A stretch of 64,000 nucleotides of DNA from Rhodoferax sp. (GTDB taxonomy: Bacteria > Pseudomonadota > Gammaproteobacteria > Burkholderiales > Burkholderiaceae_C). The position numbers were made by a program, and so were the translations under genes. The stretch covers positions 388,324-452,323 of the forward strand of contig NZ_JAAFIX010000001.1 in assembly GCF_013297935.1 (NCBI RefSeq), given 5' to 3'. The notes beneath the pieces were generated by a model, which worked only from the letters and a program-made list of their open reading frames with translations, was not told where the DNA came from and searched no databases. This document shows positions 50,134-59,816 of this stretch, piece by piece. The first letter of the stretch is position 1, and each line of letters begins with the position of its first letter.

Positions 50134-52644
50134 CTAAAACAAACCCGGCTGCCGGGAGGTGAGCCCCGCAAAGCTTTGCCCCATGGGCTGCAGAATCGCG
50201 TCCGCAATCGGCATCAGCTGTTTGCTCAGGTAGTGCTGGTAGTCAATGCGCGACTGGCGGGCCTCCAGGGGCTCGGGGCCGCTCAGGGTCATCACATATT
50301 CAATCCAGCCTCCATTTTGGTACTGCATGGGGCGGCCCACGCGCACGTTGTAGGCGTCGGCCATGCGAGCGGCGCGCACTTGGGGCGGCACGTTGACCTG
50401 GTAGTCATCCAGGCGGTGGCGCAGACGCTTGCGGTAGATGAGCAGGTCGTCTTTGTCACCGGCCAGCGTGGCCTGCACATAGTTGGCCACAAACTCGCGG
50501 TAGGGCTGCTCGTGAAAGATGCGCGAGAGCAGGCCTTCTTGAAACTGGCGCGCCAAAAGCGTCCAGTCGCTGCGGGCCATTTCCAGGCCGCGGTAGATCA
50601 TTTCCTCTTTGCCGCTGGCGTCCACGCTCAAACCGGCGTAGCGCTTTTTGCTGCCCACGTCTGAGCCGCGAATGGTGGGCATGAAGAACTTTTGGTAGTG
50701 GGTGTCGAGCTCAATCTCCAGGTAGCTCTGCAGCCCCTGCTCGTCCATCAGCGTCTGCGTCCACCACGCGTTGATGTCGCGCACCAGCTCCCGCGCCACG
50801 GCGTGGGCGTCGGCGGTGCTATGGGGCTGCTTGAGCCAGATGAAGATGGAGTCGGTGTCGCCATAAATTGCCTGGTAGCCACGCGCCTCCACAAAGGCCT
50901 GCGTGCGCTTCACGATCTCGTGGCCGCGCAGGGTCACCGCCGACACCAGCTTGGGGTTGAAGAAGCGGCATTCGGTAGCACCCAGCACCCCGGCGAAGGA
51001 GTTCATGAGCAGCTTGAGCGTTTGCGACAAGGGCTCGTTCTTCACCCGCTTGGCCTCGTCCCGCGCCAGTGAGAGCGTGGTCACGATTTCGGGCAGGCAG
51101 TGTTTGTGGCGGTCAAACACGGTGCCCTCTGGCCCCCGCACCAGCAGCGCCGGGTCGGGGGTCGCCTGGCCTTCGGCAAAGCCCACAGGGTCCACCAAGT
51201 AAGTGCGGATGATGGACGGGTACAGGCTCTTGTAGTCCAGCACCACCACCGAGTCGTAGAAGCCGGGCCGCGAGTCCATCACATAGCCGCCGGGGTAGGC
51301 CTTGGACTGGATCTCGCCCACATTGGGTGCCACATAACCCAGCCGGTGCATGCGCGGCAGGTAGTGGTGGCTGAATGCGGCAATCGAGCCACCCCAGTGG
51401 TCGGCCTGCAGGCCATTGGTGTGCGCCCGCTCCAGCACAAACTGCAGCAGCTTTGTTTTTTCAAGAATGCGCAGCACCAGCTCGCAATCGCGGATGTTGT
51501 AGACCGCCAGCGCAGGCTTGTCGTCCCGGTAGCGCCGGTTGATCTCGGCCATCTTGTCGTAGGCGTCGCCAATGGCTTTGCCCTCGCCCAGCAACGCTTG
51601 CGACACGTTCTCCAGGCTGAACGAGGAGAAGCTCCAGGCCGCTGCCCGCAGTGCCTCGATGCCGTCGATGACGATGCGGCCCTGCATGGGCGCAAACAGA
51701 TAGCCCTGCTTGCCAGGGTGGGTGCGCCATTTGATGGGCTGGCGCTCGCGGCCCAGCTGCAGCGGCACGCCACAGGCGTCTGCGGTTTTTTGCAGCACCC
51801 GCAGGTCAAACTGAATCACGCTCCAACCGGTGATGACGTCGGGGTCGTTGCGGGCGAACCAGTCGTTCAGGCATTCGACCATGTGTTTGCGGGTGGCGCA
51901 GTAGATGAGGGCAAAGTCCACGTCCTGCGCAGGCTCTGCAGCCACCGGCGGCGGCTCGCCTAGCATGTAAACCACGCGCTCGGCCATGCCATCCAGCGCG
52001 ATGGAATACAGCTCCTCGTTTTCGCTGGTCTCAATGTCCAAAGACACCACCTTCAGCACCGGCCGGTAGTCGGGCGCGGGCTTGAGCTTGCAGTCCACCC
52101 GAGCGCCCTGCTCTGCGCGCCCGCCTTCCACCTGCACCCCGGCGGTGATGAAGCGCTCCATCAGGTAACGGTCGTGCGGGCGCACATCGGCCTCCAGGAG
52201 CGCAATGCCGTGCGGCTGCAGGGCGCGCGCCAGTTGGCCGATCTGGCGGAACTGCTTTGCGTAGATGCCCAGCACCGGGCTTTGCGCAAAAGTTTTGAGC
52301 TCCAGCTCCCGCAGCTCCACGCCGGGCAGGGCCTTCACCTGCGCCTCTACGGCGGCACGGTGCTGCGCCTGCACAAAGGCCACCGAGATTTGCGCAGTCA
52401 GCAGCACTTTCAAAGGCCCTGTGTCGGTGGCCAGCCAGTACTCCAGCTCGGTGCCGGCCGGGGTGTCGCGCCAGTTGCGGGTGAGTATGAAACCCTGCAG
52501 CACCGGGCTCAAGGGCACGGCAGACGCAGCGGTGGCAGCAGCGACAGCGCTGGCGGAGGTGTGCTCGGGCAAGGCGTCACATCGCCGGGTAGGCGCCTGT
52601 GCCACCGGGCCAGGCGGTGAGCATGGCCGCCGGGTGAAATGCAT
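50134..52644 (-). CDS. polB: DNA polymerase II
   Basis: An 836-residue family B polymerase, like E. coli PolB (783 residues) in order and text: GFILTRNWRDTPAGTELEYWLATD, ADVRPHDRYLMERFI, the 3'-5' exonuclease motif SLDIETSENEELY, DPDVITGWSVIQFDLRVLQK, polymerase motif A DYKSLYPSIIRT, motif C YGDTDSIFIWLK and the C-terminal ending GLF that can bind the sliding clamp. It replicates past lesions and restarts stalled forks. The first ~48 residues are an Ala/Pro-rich extension not found in E. coli; the start could be nearer VLQGFILT. No LexA-type CTGT-N8-ACAG box was found upstream. Confidence 0.94.
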   Translation of the reverse strand: MHFTRRPCSPPGPVAQAPTRRCDALPEHTSASAVAAATAASAVPLSPVLQGFILTRNWRDTPAGTELEYWLATDTGPLKVLLTAQISVAFVQAQHRAAVEAQVKALPGVELRELELKTFAQSPVLGIYAKQFRQIGQLARALQPHGIALLEADVRPHDRYLMERFITAGVQVEGGRAEQGARVDCKLKPAPDYRPVLKVVSLDIETSENEELYSIALDGMAERVVYMLGEPPPVAAEPAQDVDFALIYCATRKHMVECLNDWFARNDPDVITGWSVIQFDLRVLQKTADACGVPLQLGRERQPIKWRTHPGKQGYLFAPMQGRIVIDGIEALRAAAWSFSSFSLENVSQALLGEGKAIGDAYDKMAEINRRYRDDKPALAVYNIRDCELVLRILEKTKLLQFVLERAHTNGLQADHWGGSIAAFSHHYLPRMHRLGYVAPNVGEIQSKAYPGGYVMDSRPGFYDSVVVLDYKSLYPSIIRTYLVDPVGFAEGQATPDPALLVRGPEGTVFDRHKHCLPEIVTTLSLARDEAKRVKNEPLSQTLKLLMNSFAGVLGATECRFFNPKLVSAVTLRGHEIVKRTQAFVEARGYQAIYGDTDSIFIWLKQPHSTADAHAVARELVRDINAWWTQTLMDEQGLQSYLEIELDTHYQKFFMPTIRGSDVGSKKRYAGLSVDASGKEEMIYRGLEMARSDWTLLARQFQEGLLSRIFHEQPYREFVANYVQATLAGDKDDLLIYRKRLRHRLDDYQVNVPPQVRAARMADAYNVRVGRPMQYQNGGWIEYVMTLSGPEPLEARQSRIDYQHYLSKQLMPIADAILQPMGQSFAGLTSRQPGLF

Positions 52645-52688
52645 AGATGTTGGATAGGCTTACTCATACGCAGGGTGAGCGCGGCTAC

Positions 52689-52829
52689 TCAACCCAGAAA
52701 CCGCAGCATCCCGTAAAGCGACAGGGCACCACACACGACAAGCATGCCGGTTTTGACAGCGCGGTTGCTAGTGAGTGTGCCCGCAACGCTGCACACCAGA
52801 ATGGCGATAAAGATAAAACTGGTTTTCAT
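52689..52829 (-). CDS. Small membrane protein (46 residues)
   Basis: ATG at 52829, TGA at 52689. The peptide MKTSFIFIAILVCSVAGTLT continues SNRAVKTGMLVVCGALSLYGMLRFLG, giving two short hydrophobic helices joined by a basic turn, a hairpin-like inner-membrane protein. No clear ribosome binding site. It lies between polB and the degenerate third CdiA-like module. It might be the leftover of an immunity gene, but nothing in the sequence proves that. Confidence 0.45.
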   Translation of the reverse strand: MKTSFIFIAILVCSVAGTLTSNRAVKTGMLVVCGALSLYGMLRFLG

Positions 52830-52871
52830 GGCTGCGATGCTAACGGAGCGGCAGCTGGCACTAGGCGAACC

Positions 52872-52914
52872 GGGGTCAGTTCTTTAGCTGCTGGCGCCGA
52901 TGCGAATTTGCCCC
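52872..52914. repeat. Imperfect palindrome at the end of module 3
   Basis: GGGGTCAGTTC and GAATTTGCCCC form imperfect inverted ends around ~21 bases. It covers the stop of the third module. It looks like a REP-type or mobile-element end, but no transposase is nearby. Confidence 0.35.
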
Positions 52915-54822
52915 AGATTCATGCTTTGGTTTGCTCAGCCTCCACAGGTCGCTAACCCGCACGGAGTCAACGTTTCGAATGTATCGCACTGGGTCACTGA
53001 AAATCGGGACACCCTCGGCTTTGGTGGTCACATCGCCCCCGGCGGCCACGCTGGAGCCGCGCTGGGTGGTGGCTTGGCTGGTGCTGTGGCTGGAGCTGCT
53101 GCTAGCTCCCAGGCTGAGGTTGATGCTGATGCCGCCCATTTTGTCGGCAGTGGTGGCGTCGCGGTAGCCGGTGACTTGGCCCTTGTCATCCAGCACGGGC
53201 AGCTGGTTGGCTTTGCCGTCAACCGTGCTGCCTTGGCCTTTTTGCACGGCGTCAGCCGCGTTGTAGCCCGCTGCCCCGGCGCTGGCCAAGGCCAGGGCTT
53301 GCATGCGTCCGTCTTTGGCCTTCTCGATGGCTTTGCCCATGCTGTTGATGGTTTGGACCGCAGAAAGCACCGGGTTGCTGATGCTCAGCGTCAAGCCGCT
53401 TTGCTTGAATTCGGTGTCGGTCTGGCTCAGGCTGTTTTGCGCGGCAGAAGTGATGTCTACCTTTTGGGCCGTGATGGTGACGTCGCCTGCGGGCACCACA
53501 ACATCACTGCCCGTCTGGATATACGTCTTGCCGGCGGTAATACTGACGTTGCCCCCTGTGCTGCCCACCGTGGATGCGGCGGCTGTCGTGCGGGTGTTCT
53601 TTTGGTTGGTGCTTTGGTCGCGGCTGCCTATGCTCACGTCCAGCCCGCCGCTGCTCATGAGGCCGGATTCGCTCATGGCGCTGTAGCTGCTTTGACTTTG
53701 GGTGTTGGTGCCAGCTTCTATGCGCACGTTGCCTGCTGCGGCCAGCTTGACATCTTTGTCGGCCACCACGTTAGAGGCTTTGACGCCAATGTCCTGGCCG
53801 CTGGTCACCGTGACAGTGTTGCCACCGAAGTTGCTGGCTATTGTCTCTGTGCTGCTTTTGCTGCTGCGCTCGGTGCGCGAGCTGCTGCTCATAAAGCCGC
53901 TGTTGCTGGTCTTGCTCGCGGACGCAATGGAGCTGGTAGCAACCCCCGCTTCGATGGTGACGTTGCTACCGGCTGCAACATTGAGGCTGGTTTGGGCCTG
54001 TACGTCGGCGGCCCGTGCGGTGATGTTTTGGCCAGCAGTAAGGCTGGTGCTACCAGCGCTTTGCAGTTTGCTGCCGACTTCTGCGCTGCGGCTGGTGCGG
54101 TTGTAGTTGTCGCTGTCACGGGTGGCGTCCATGCTGGCGCTGGTGGTGACGGTGCTCAGGCCCAGGTTGCGTGCAGCAGTGACGCTGGTGCTGCCTGCGC
54201 TTTGCACCAGGGCGCCCATGAGTTCTACGTCGCGCCCGGCGCTGGCGATCAGGGTGCCTGCATCTCCCGTGACGTACAGGCCCGCCACCCGGCTGATGTC
54301 GGTGGAGCGGGTTTGCAAGTTGCCGCTGGTGCCAGCACTGGCGCCGCCTGCCACGGTGCCCAGCAGGCTGCCGGGGGTTGGTGCGGGTGCGCTGGCCTGG
54401 GCGGGCGCTGCGCTGCGGCTCTCCAGCGTGGTGGTCTGCACCAAGATGTCGCGCCCGGCAGTAGCGTTCAGGCTTTGCTGGGCGATGACGGCGCCGCCGA
54501 TGTTTTCAATATCTTGCGTGGCGTTCAGGGCCACCGCTTTGCCTTCGATGCGTCCCGCCAGGTTGCGTACGTTGGTGGCGTTGAGGCTCACGAGTTCGCG
54601 GCCTTGAATGGTGGCGCTGCTGTTGGTAATGTCGCCGGTGGTGGTGATGTTGACCTGGTTGCCCGAGATGACACTGTTCCCATCACCCCCCAGCAAGGCG
54701 CCGTTGGCGGCCAGGTCGCCGCTGCGGGCGACGGCGTAGACCTGGGGCCGGGTGACGCTGGCATTTATGAGGGTGCGAGGTACTTCTTGCAATACCCAGA
54801 TGGATTTTTCATACGTAAGCAA
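52876..54822 (-). pseudogene. Orphan haemagglutinin/CdiA module 3, toxin lost
   Basis: The frame runs through 54822-52876, but homology to the FHA repeat region begins only near 54779 (PQVYAVARSGDLAANGALLGG), about 12 bases after the stop of the lipoprotein gene. The residues before that are an out-of-frame reading of the lipoprotein end. It keeps the repeats (GRELVSLNATNVRNLAGRIEG, GRDVELMGALVQSAGST, SQSSYSAMSESGLMSSGG) and then switches abruptly after GGDVTTKAEG to an unrelated 44-residue tail ending RRQQLKN. There is no signal peptide, secretion domain, VENN motif or toxin. It is best seen as a silent donor or relic; its DNA resembles modules 1 and 2 but is more diverged. Confidence 0.7.
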
Positions 54823-55697
54823 TTCTTGCGAGTGACTTCAAATGCTTTGGCTTTGAGTTGTTCCATATCTGCTTCTATGGCGGGGGTCAGTGGTTCGATT
54901 TTGACCGACTCAATTAGACGTTTGAACATGGCTTGGAAGGCGGCGTGTGCTTGGGGGTTATCGAGTGACTCCACAGTGGCGCCAAATTCCATTGCGAAGG
55001 TGTATCCGGTGTCCCCAATGGGCGATATGCGGAGTTCATAGGCCCCCGCAACGCGGTTCATCTCGCGCGGTTTCAATGGCAATCGGTAGACATGCCACTT
55101 GTTGCCCATGACAGTATCAATACCCTGCGTTGCGTCCTTGCCAAGGTAGGCGCCCCTACTCCATTTCGCTAATGCTTCCTGCCACTGACCGACAGTACGC
55201 TGATATAGAAAAATTGTCACGGCATGACTACTGCCCACCCAAGCCTCAAAGCAAATCGGTTGCAAGCCTTCTTCGTTCTCCTCATAACGAACAATACCGC
55301 GCACACCGTTCACTGTTTCATAGACTGGTCGCTGTACTTTGATGCTGCGTACGAAGGAATCAAAATTTCGAGGTTCCCCCGTAGATGACTCTTGCAAAGT
55401 TTTTCCGGCTTCTTCAAAGATTGGATTGACCCAAAAAATCTCGCCTGTATATCGGTCCTGCTCCTTTCCTAAAGTCGACATGGAACCATATTTGCAAGCC
55501 CTTGCAGGCAATGGCCACTCGTATCGAATTCGATACTTGTTCAGCAAAGACACGTTGTAAACGTCGTAATAGCCGCTCAGGTTCGGGTCGAGAGCACCAG
55601 GCTGCATATACCTTTCGTCATTGTTGCGAACAAAGTTGCTGACACAACCCGTCAGCAAAGTTGTCGCAATGACAAGGCCCCAAATAGGTGTTTTCAT
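54765..55697 (-). CDS. Lipoprotein, probable immunity protein of module 2
   Basis: A 310-residue protein with a clear lipoprotein signal: MKTPIWGLVIATTLLTGCVS, lipobox LTGC with the lipidated Cys at residue 18. The mature part is not recognised; it has WPLPARACKYGSM, RYEENEEGLQPICFEAWVG and a Lys/Cys-rich end. It starts 14 bases after the stop of the module 2 toxin gene on the same strand, the place where an immunity gene is expected. A membrane-anchored periplasmic immunity protein suits a toxin that attacks lipids or other envelope targets, as with phospholipase effectors of type VI secretion. Function is inferred from position and toxin type. Confidence 0.7.
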   Translation of the reverse strand: MKTPIWGLVIATTLLTGCVSNFVRNNDERYMQPGALDPNLSGYYDVYNVSLLNKYRIRYEWPLPARACKYGSMSTLGKEQDRYTGEIFWVNPIFEEAGKTLQESSTGEPRNFDSFVRSIKVQRPVYETVNGVRGIVRYEENEEGLQPICFEAWVGSSHAVTIFLYQRTVGQWQEALAKWSRGAYLGKDATQGIDTVMGNKWHVYRLPLKPREMNRVAGAYELRISPIGDTGYTFAMEFGATVESLDNPQAHAAFQAMFKRLIESVKIEPLTPAIEADMEQLKAKAFEVTRKNCLRMKNPSGYCKKYLAPS

Positions 55698-55711
55698 ATT
55701 GTCAGTCTCAG

Positions 55712-58700
55712 TCAGCGGGCCATGGCAGAGTTGTCGATACGTTTGCCCCCCTCATACCGAATCAAGTTGCTGTTGCTCTGATGTGCCCCTTCCGGTGCTT
55801 TCGGAGACAATACTTCCACTTGGGCGCAACCAACAGCCCCGGTTCCGTAGCAACTGTGTGCACTGTTGGAGGTACTCAGAACTTTCCAAAACTCCGCCAA
55901 GCTGATCACTCCTGGATTGCCACCCGCTACTACTGGCACCGGGTCATTGGAAAAGTATGTAAACGTGATATTTTTGTCCTCTTTGTCGGGATTGGCAGCA
56001 ACTTTGAGCGCCGCGGCGGTATATGTCTCCCCTGTTACCGCCCCACCCACACCGCGCACACTCAAGTTGGGATTGGTGAAGTTCTGCTCGCCAAGCATGT
56101 TGTTGGCATTCGTCTGCACGATGGTGCCACGGCTGTGCCCCAGGCTGGTGGTCTCTAGCTGCCCCCGCGCTTGGATGGCTGCGGCATAGGCTTCATCCTG
56201 GTTGGAGTAGCCAAACGTGGAGGCAAGGCTTTTTTCATAGGCTGCAATCATGAGTTCACTCAATCCATTATTGGCGGGTACGTAGTGCATGAGGTAGATC
56301 GTTGTGGGCTTAGCTTCAACGCCATTTGCATCTCTAACAAGCTCCGCATTCTGCATCGCCAGTTGACCAGCGCGTTCCAATGGATTGTCAATGCCGTTCA
56401 CAGCCAGAACGGCCCCACTGGGTGCATTGGCCAGTTCAGTTTGAGTGTCTTTGTCCACCAGTTGTACGGTTGCTTTTTCGGGATTTGTGGTGCAGTTTGT
56501 ATTGGCGGGACACGTTACCTTGTAAAACTTGGGTACCTCTTTGAACATGACCCGGTACGCTTCATCGGTCAGTGTGGTGAGTTGCTTGAACGCCTCATTC
56601 TTGATCGCCCGCTCTGCCTCCACGGTCTGTTTCATGGCCTGTACGTCTTGGCGTTGCGCCACCGTATTGGCATTTTGGGTGTCGCGATTCAGACTGGCGA
56701 TGGTCTGCGCTCCGGTGTTGCCAGTTAGCTGGGCTTGCGCAGCATCATCGGTGATGCGAACAGTGCCTGCGCTGATGGCGGCTTTGGTTTGACCGGTGCT
56801 GCTACCCGATTGACTGGCGTTGTCCACAAGGTTGGTTAACACACCTTTGGCAGCACCATACTTGCCTTGAGACAACATATCCGTACTGAGGCTGAAACCG
56901 CTGGTCGTAGCGGACGCGCTGGCTTCATTGTTCAAGTCACTCGTAGTGAGCGTGCCGGTACTCAGGCTGTTCTTATTGTCCGTTATCGCTTGGTCACTGC
57001 TGGCTATCACGCCACCCTTGAGGTCAGTATTGCCCCGCACGCTGACCTGAAAGCCGCCATCACCTGCCTTAATGCCCGTCTGTTCGTTGGCGCTTTGGTA
57101 GTTGCTGTTGATGTCTGTGTTACTGGCACTAATATTGGCGCTGCTAGTTCCGTAGCACAGGGGGGGTACGCACACGCTCACCCCTGCGCCACTGCTGCTA
57201 CTGCTTTCGCTGTAGGTGCTTTTGTCTTGCAGGGTTTCAATGGACAGATTGCCACCCACATCGGCCTTGACAGTTTGGGCTGCTACGACCGCCCCTTGAA
57301 GGGCGGTGTCGCCCCCGCTGGTAATGTTGGCTTGCCCGCCAGCGTTGATCTGGGTGTTGGTGTAGGTGATGTCCTGGCCGTTTCCACTGCCTTGGCTCTT
57401 GCCGACACTGGCATTGATGGTAATGCCGCTTTTAGAGCCAGTGCTGAAACCCACGCCGACGCTGGCATTGGAGCTACTGTTGCTGCTGGTTTGGGTGCTG
57501 GTGTTGGCCGCAGCCAGCAGCTGTACCTGGTTGTCTGCACGCAGGTTCGCGGTGTTTCCTGCCGACACTATGCTTCCCTGTACCAGCAAGTTGGAATCTT
57601 TGCCCGCACCCTTTGCGGTTATGTTGACGTCACCAGCTGCAACAGTCGTACTGCCGCGTGCAGTGTCGCTGCTGATGCTGGTGCTACTCTCGCTGCTGCT
57701 GGAGCCTATGCTCACGTTGATGCTGACACCACCGGCCTTGTCTACCGCTGTGGCATCTTTGAGCGATCGTCCGTTATCGACGGCGGTGTATGCGCCATAG
57801 CCGGCCAAAGCCGCACTTCCTGCAGCCAGGGCTTTCATGCGGTCACTCTTGGTGTTGTCTGCCGCCGTGGCCATCTTTTGCATGGTTTGCGCTGCACTCA
57901 CCACCGGGTTGCTCAAGGCCAGGGTGATACCGCTTTGCTTGAATTCGGTTTTGGTCTCGGAGCTGCTGGTTTCGCGGGCTTCGACGATGTCTACCTTCTT
58001 GGCGGTGATGGCTATGTTGCCGGTGCTTGTCGATCCAGACGCCGTGGTGGTGCTGGTGGCCAGTACATCACTTCCCGTCTGGGTGTACGTCTGGCCTGCG
58101 GTAATGCTGACGTTGCCGCCCGTGCTGCCCACCGTGGATGCGGCGGCTGTCGTGCGGGTGTTCTTCTGGTCGGTGCTTTGGTCGCGGCTGCCTATGCTCA
58201 CGTCCAGGCCGCCACTGCTCATGAGGCCAGATTCGCTCATGGCGCTGTAGCTGCTTTGGCTTTGGGTGTTGGTGCCGGCTTCTAGGCGCACGTTGCCTGC
58301 TGCGGCCAGCTTGACATCTTTGTCGGCCACCACGTTGGAGGCTTTGACGCCTAGGTCTTGGCCGCTGGTCACCGTGACAGTGTTGCCACCAAAGTTGCTG
58401 GCAATGGCCTCTGTGCTGCTTTTGCTGCTGCGCTCGGTGCGCGTGCTGCTGCTCAGGAAGCCGCTGTTGCTGGTTTTGCTGGCAGAAGACACGCTGCTGG
58501 TGGCTTGGCCAGCTTCGATGACGACGTTGTTGCCTGCCGTCACATTCAGGTTGCCAGCGGCTTGTACGTCGGCGGCGCGGGCGGTGATGTTGTTGCCCGC
58601 AGTGAGCGTGGTGTTGCCGGTGCTTTGCAGGGTGGTGCCTACTTCTCGGCTACTGCTGCTGCGGTTGTAGTTGTCGGCGTCTTTGGTGGCGTCCATGCTG

Positions 58701-59365
58701 GCACGCGTAGTCACCGTGCTCAGATTCAGGCTGCGTGCAGCATTGACGCGGGTGCTGCCTGCGCTTTGCACCAGGGCGCCCATGAGTTCTACGTCGCGCC
58801 CGGCGCTGGCGACCAGGGTGCCGGCATCCCCCGTGGCGTACAGGCCCGCTACGCGGCTGATGTCGGTGGAGTGGGTTTGCAGGCCGGTGCTGGCACTACC
58901 GCCAATCAGGCTAGCACTGGCCGCTGGTGTTGTTGCCGGTGCCTTCGAAGGTGACGCAGCTTGGCTGCTGATACTGTCTACCGTGGTGGTTTGTACCAAG
59001 ATGTCGCGCCCAGCGTTGGCCAAGAGGCCTTGCTGCCCAATGACAGCACCGCCCGTGTTCTCGATGTCTTGGGTGGCGGTGAGCGCGACCGCTTTGCCCT
59101 CTATGCGGCCTGCTAGGTTGCGCACATTGTCAGCATTCAGGTTCACCAGTTCACGCCCTTGGATGCTGGCGTGGCTGTTGCGGATGTCGCCCGTCGTGTT
59201 GAGGTTGACCACATTGCCAGAGAGCAGGGCGCCGTTGGCGCTCAAGTCGCCACTGCGCACCATGGCATAGACCTGGGGTACCAGCACTTTTTGCTTGCTT
59301 CCGTCTTTCAGCGTGACTTCTTGCTGCACCAGCCAGACGATGTCGCCAAGGCGCTTTTGCGTCAC
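55712..59365 (-). CDS. Orphan CdiA-like module 2 with alpha/beta-hydrolase toxin domain
   Basis: A 1217-residue frame from a GTG at 59365, lacking a signal peptide and the TPS secretion domain, so it is a displaced module. Residues ~10-900 are filamentous-haemagglutinin repeats (GALLSGNVVNLNTTGDIRN, GRDVELMGALVQ, Ser/Thr-rich strands). Residues ~955-1217 are the effector domain: VPKFYKVTCPANTNCTTNP, IYLMHYVPANNGLSELMIAAY, the nucleophile elbow SLGHSRGT (Ser ~1078), TYFSNDPVPV (Asp ~1141) and SNSAHSCYG (His ~1170). This order is that of a Ser-Asp-His alpha/beta hydrolase. No VENN motif is present. The lipoprotein gene follows. It could be expressed only after recombination into the full-length gene, or at a low level from its own GTG. 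Confidence 0.8.
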   Translation of the reverse strand: MTQKRLGDIVWLVQQEVTLKDGSKQKVLVPQVYAMVRSGDLSANGALLSGNVVNLNTTGDIRNSHASIQGRELVNLNADNVRNLAGRIEGKAVALTATQDIENTGGAVIGQQGLLANAGRDILVQTTTVDSISSQAASPSKAPATTPAASASLIGGSASTGLQTHSTDISRVAGLYATGDAGTLVASAGRDVELMGALVQSAGSTRVNAARSLNLSTVTTRASMDATKDADNYNRSSSSREVGTTLQSTGNTTLTAGNNITARAADVQAAGNLNVTAGNNVVIEAGQATSSVSSASKTSNSGFLSSSTRTERSSKSSTEAIASNFGGNTVTVTSGQDLGVKASNVVADKDVKLAAAGNVRLEAGTNTQSQSSYSAMSESGLMSSGGLDVSIGSRDQSTDQKNTRTTAAASTVGSTGGNVSITAGQTYTQTGSDVLATSTTTASGSTSTGNIAITAKKVDIVEARETSSSETKTEFKQSGITLALSNPVVSAAQTMQKMATAADNTKSDRMKALAAGSAALAGYGAYTAVDNGRSLKDATAVDKAGGVSINVSIGSSSSESSTSISSDTARGSTTVAAGDVNITAKGAGKDSNLLVQGSIVSAGNTANLRADNQVQLLAAANTSTQTSSNSSSNASVGVGFSTGSKSGITINASVGKSQGSGNGQDITYTNTQINAGGQANITSGGDTALQGAVVAAQTVKADVGGNLSIETLQDKSTYSESSSSSGAGVSVCVPPLCYGTSSANISASNTDINSNYQSANEQTGIKAGDGGFQVSVRGNTDLKGGVIASSDQAITDNKNSLSTGTLTTSDLNNEASASATTSGFSLSTDMLSQGKYGAAKGVLTNLVDNASQSGSSTGQTKAAISAGTVRITDDAAQAQLTGNTGAQTIASLNRDTQNANTVAQRQDVQAMKQTVEAERAIKNEAFKQLTTLTDEAYRVMFKEVPKFYKVTCPANTNCTTNPEKATVQLVDKDTQTELANAPSGAVLAVNGIDNPLERAGQLAMQNAELVRDANGVEAKPTTIYLMHYVPANNGLSELMIAAYEKSLASTFGYSNQDEAYAAAIQARGQLETTSLGHSRGTIVQTNANNMLGEQNFTNPNLSVRGVGGAVTGETYTAAALKVAANPDKEDKNITFTYFSNDPVPVVAGGNPGVISLAEFWKVLSTSNSAHSCYGTGAVGCAQVEVLSPKAPEGAHQSNSNLIRYEGGKRIDNSAMAR
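57825..58835 (-). repeat. Long direct repeat, copy in module 2
   Basis: Identical, at every line I compared, to 62990-64000 with a constant offset of 5165 bases. The left ends diverge just inside the Met-Lys-Ala-Leu-Ala-Ala codons. The right end of this copy is set by the window edge of the other. Both encode the same FHA repeat block. Confidence 0.85.
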
Positions 59366-59816
59366 GCTGGGACTAGGCTAGCGCCTTTGCTGCATTTTTG
59401 ATAGCTGCTTGCGCAATATTGATGGGCGCAAATGGCAATTTTTAACTCAGACTACTCGTTATTGCGGAACCACAACCTTTCTTGGCTGCAGTAGCCATGT
59501 GTGCGGCGTGTTGCTACACGCAGTGAGCAATGGGCCACACGCGCAGGGCAAGGGGCGCAAGACATAACGGGGGTTTGGTAAACCCGAAGGGCGCAAGGCC
59601 TGAGGCCGCAGCGGTAGCCGCACAAACGGAGGTTTAGCGCAGTGACTGCGGTTACTTTGGGCCTACAGGAACATTCTGTACACCTCGCTAAATTTGGATA
59701 TTGTTTGCAATGCCTTTGGAATTAGTACTCGAGTCCGTCTGTACATAAACTTGCATCTTTTCGCCGCTGATCTTGATGTAGCCCATGTTTGCACTGCTTT
59801 GATTTGCTGATCAAAC
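59366..59816. other. 451-base gap between CdiA-like modules 1 and 2
   Basis: Contains an interspersed repeat (59391-59443), then GC-rich sequence with many short G/C arms (59510-59660) and no convincing frame. On the minus strand a 32-codon frame at 59688-59786 (MGYIKISGEKMQVYVQTDSS and onward) lacks a ribosome binding site and may be debris of an old immunity or toxin gene. Confidence 0.5.
59391..59443 (+). repeat. Interspersed repeat, copy m
   Basis: TTTTTGATAGCTGCTTGCGC then AATATTGATGGGCGC and AATGGCAATTTTT. The first GCTA arm is incomplete. It lies just upstream of the GTG start of module 2. Confidence 0.65.

Noticed and set aside
52645..52700. LexA box for polB
   Set aside because: No CTGT-N8-ACAG-like element found between polB and the next gene, so SOS control is not claimed.
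52900..55041. 713-codon plus-strand frame opposite module 3, and similar Val/Ala/Leu-rich frames across 53300-63835
   Set aside because: Mirror frames of the Ser/Thr/Ala-rich repeat coding on the minus strand; they repeat because the true gene repeats.
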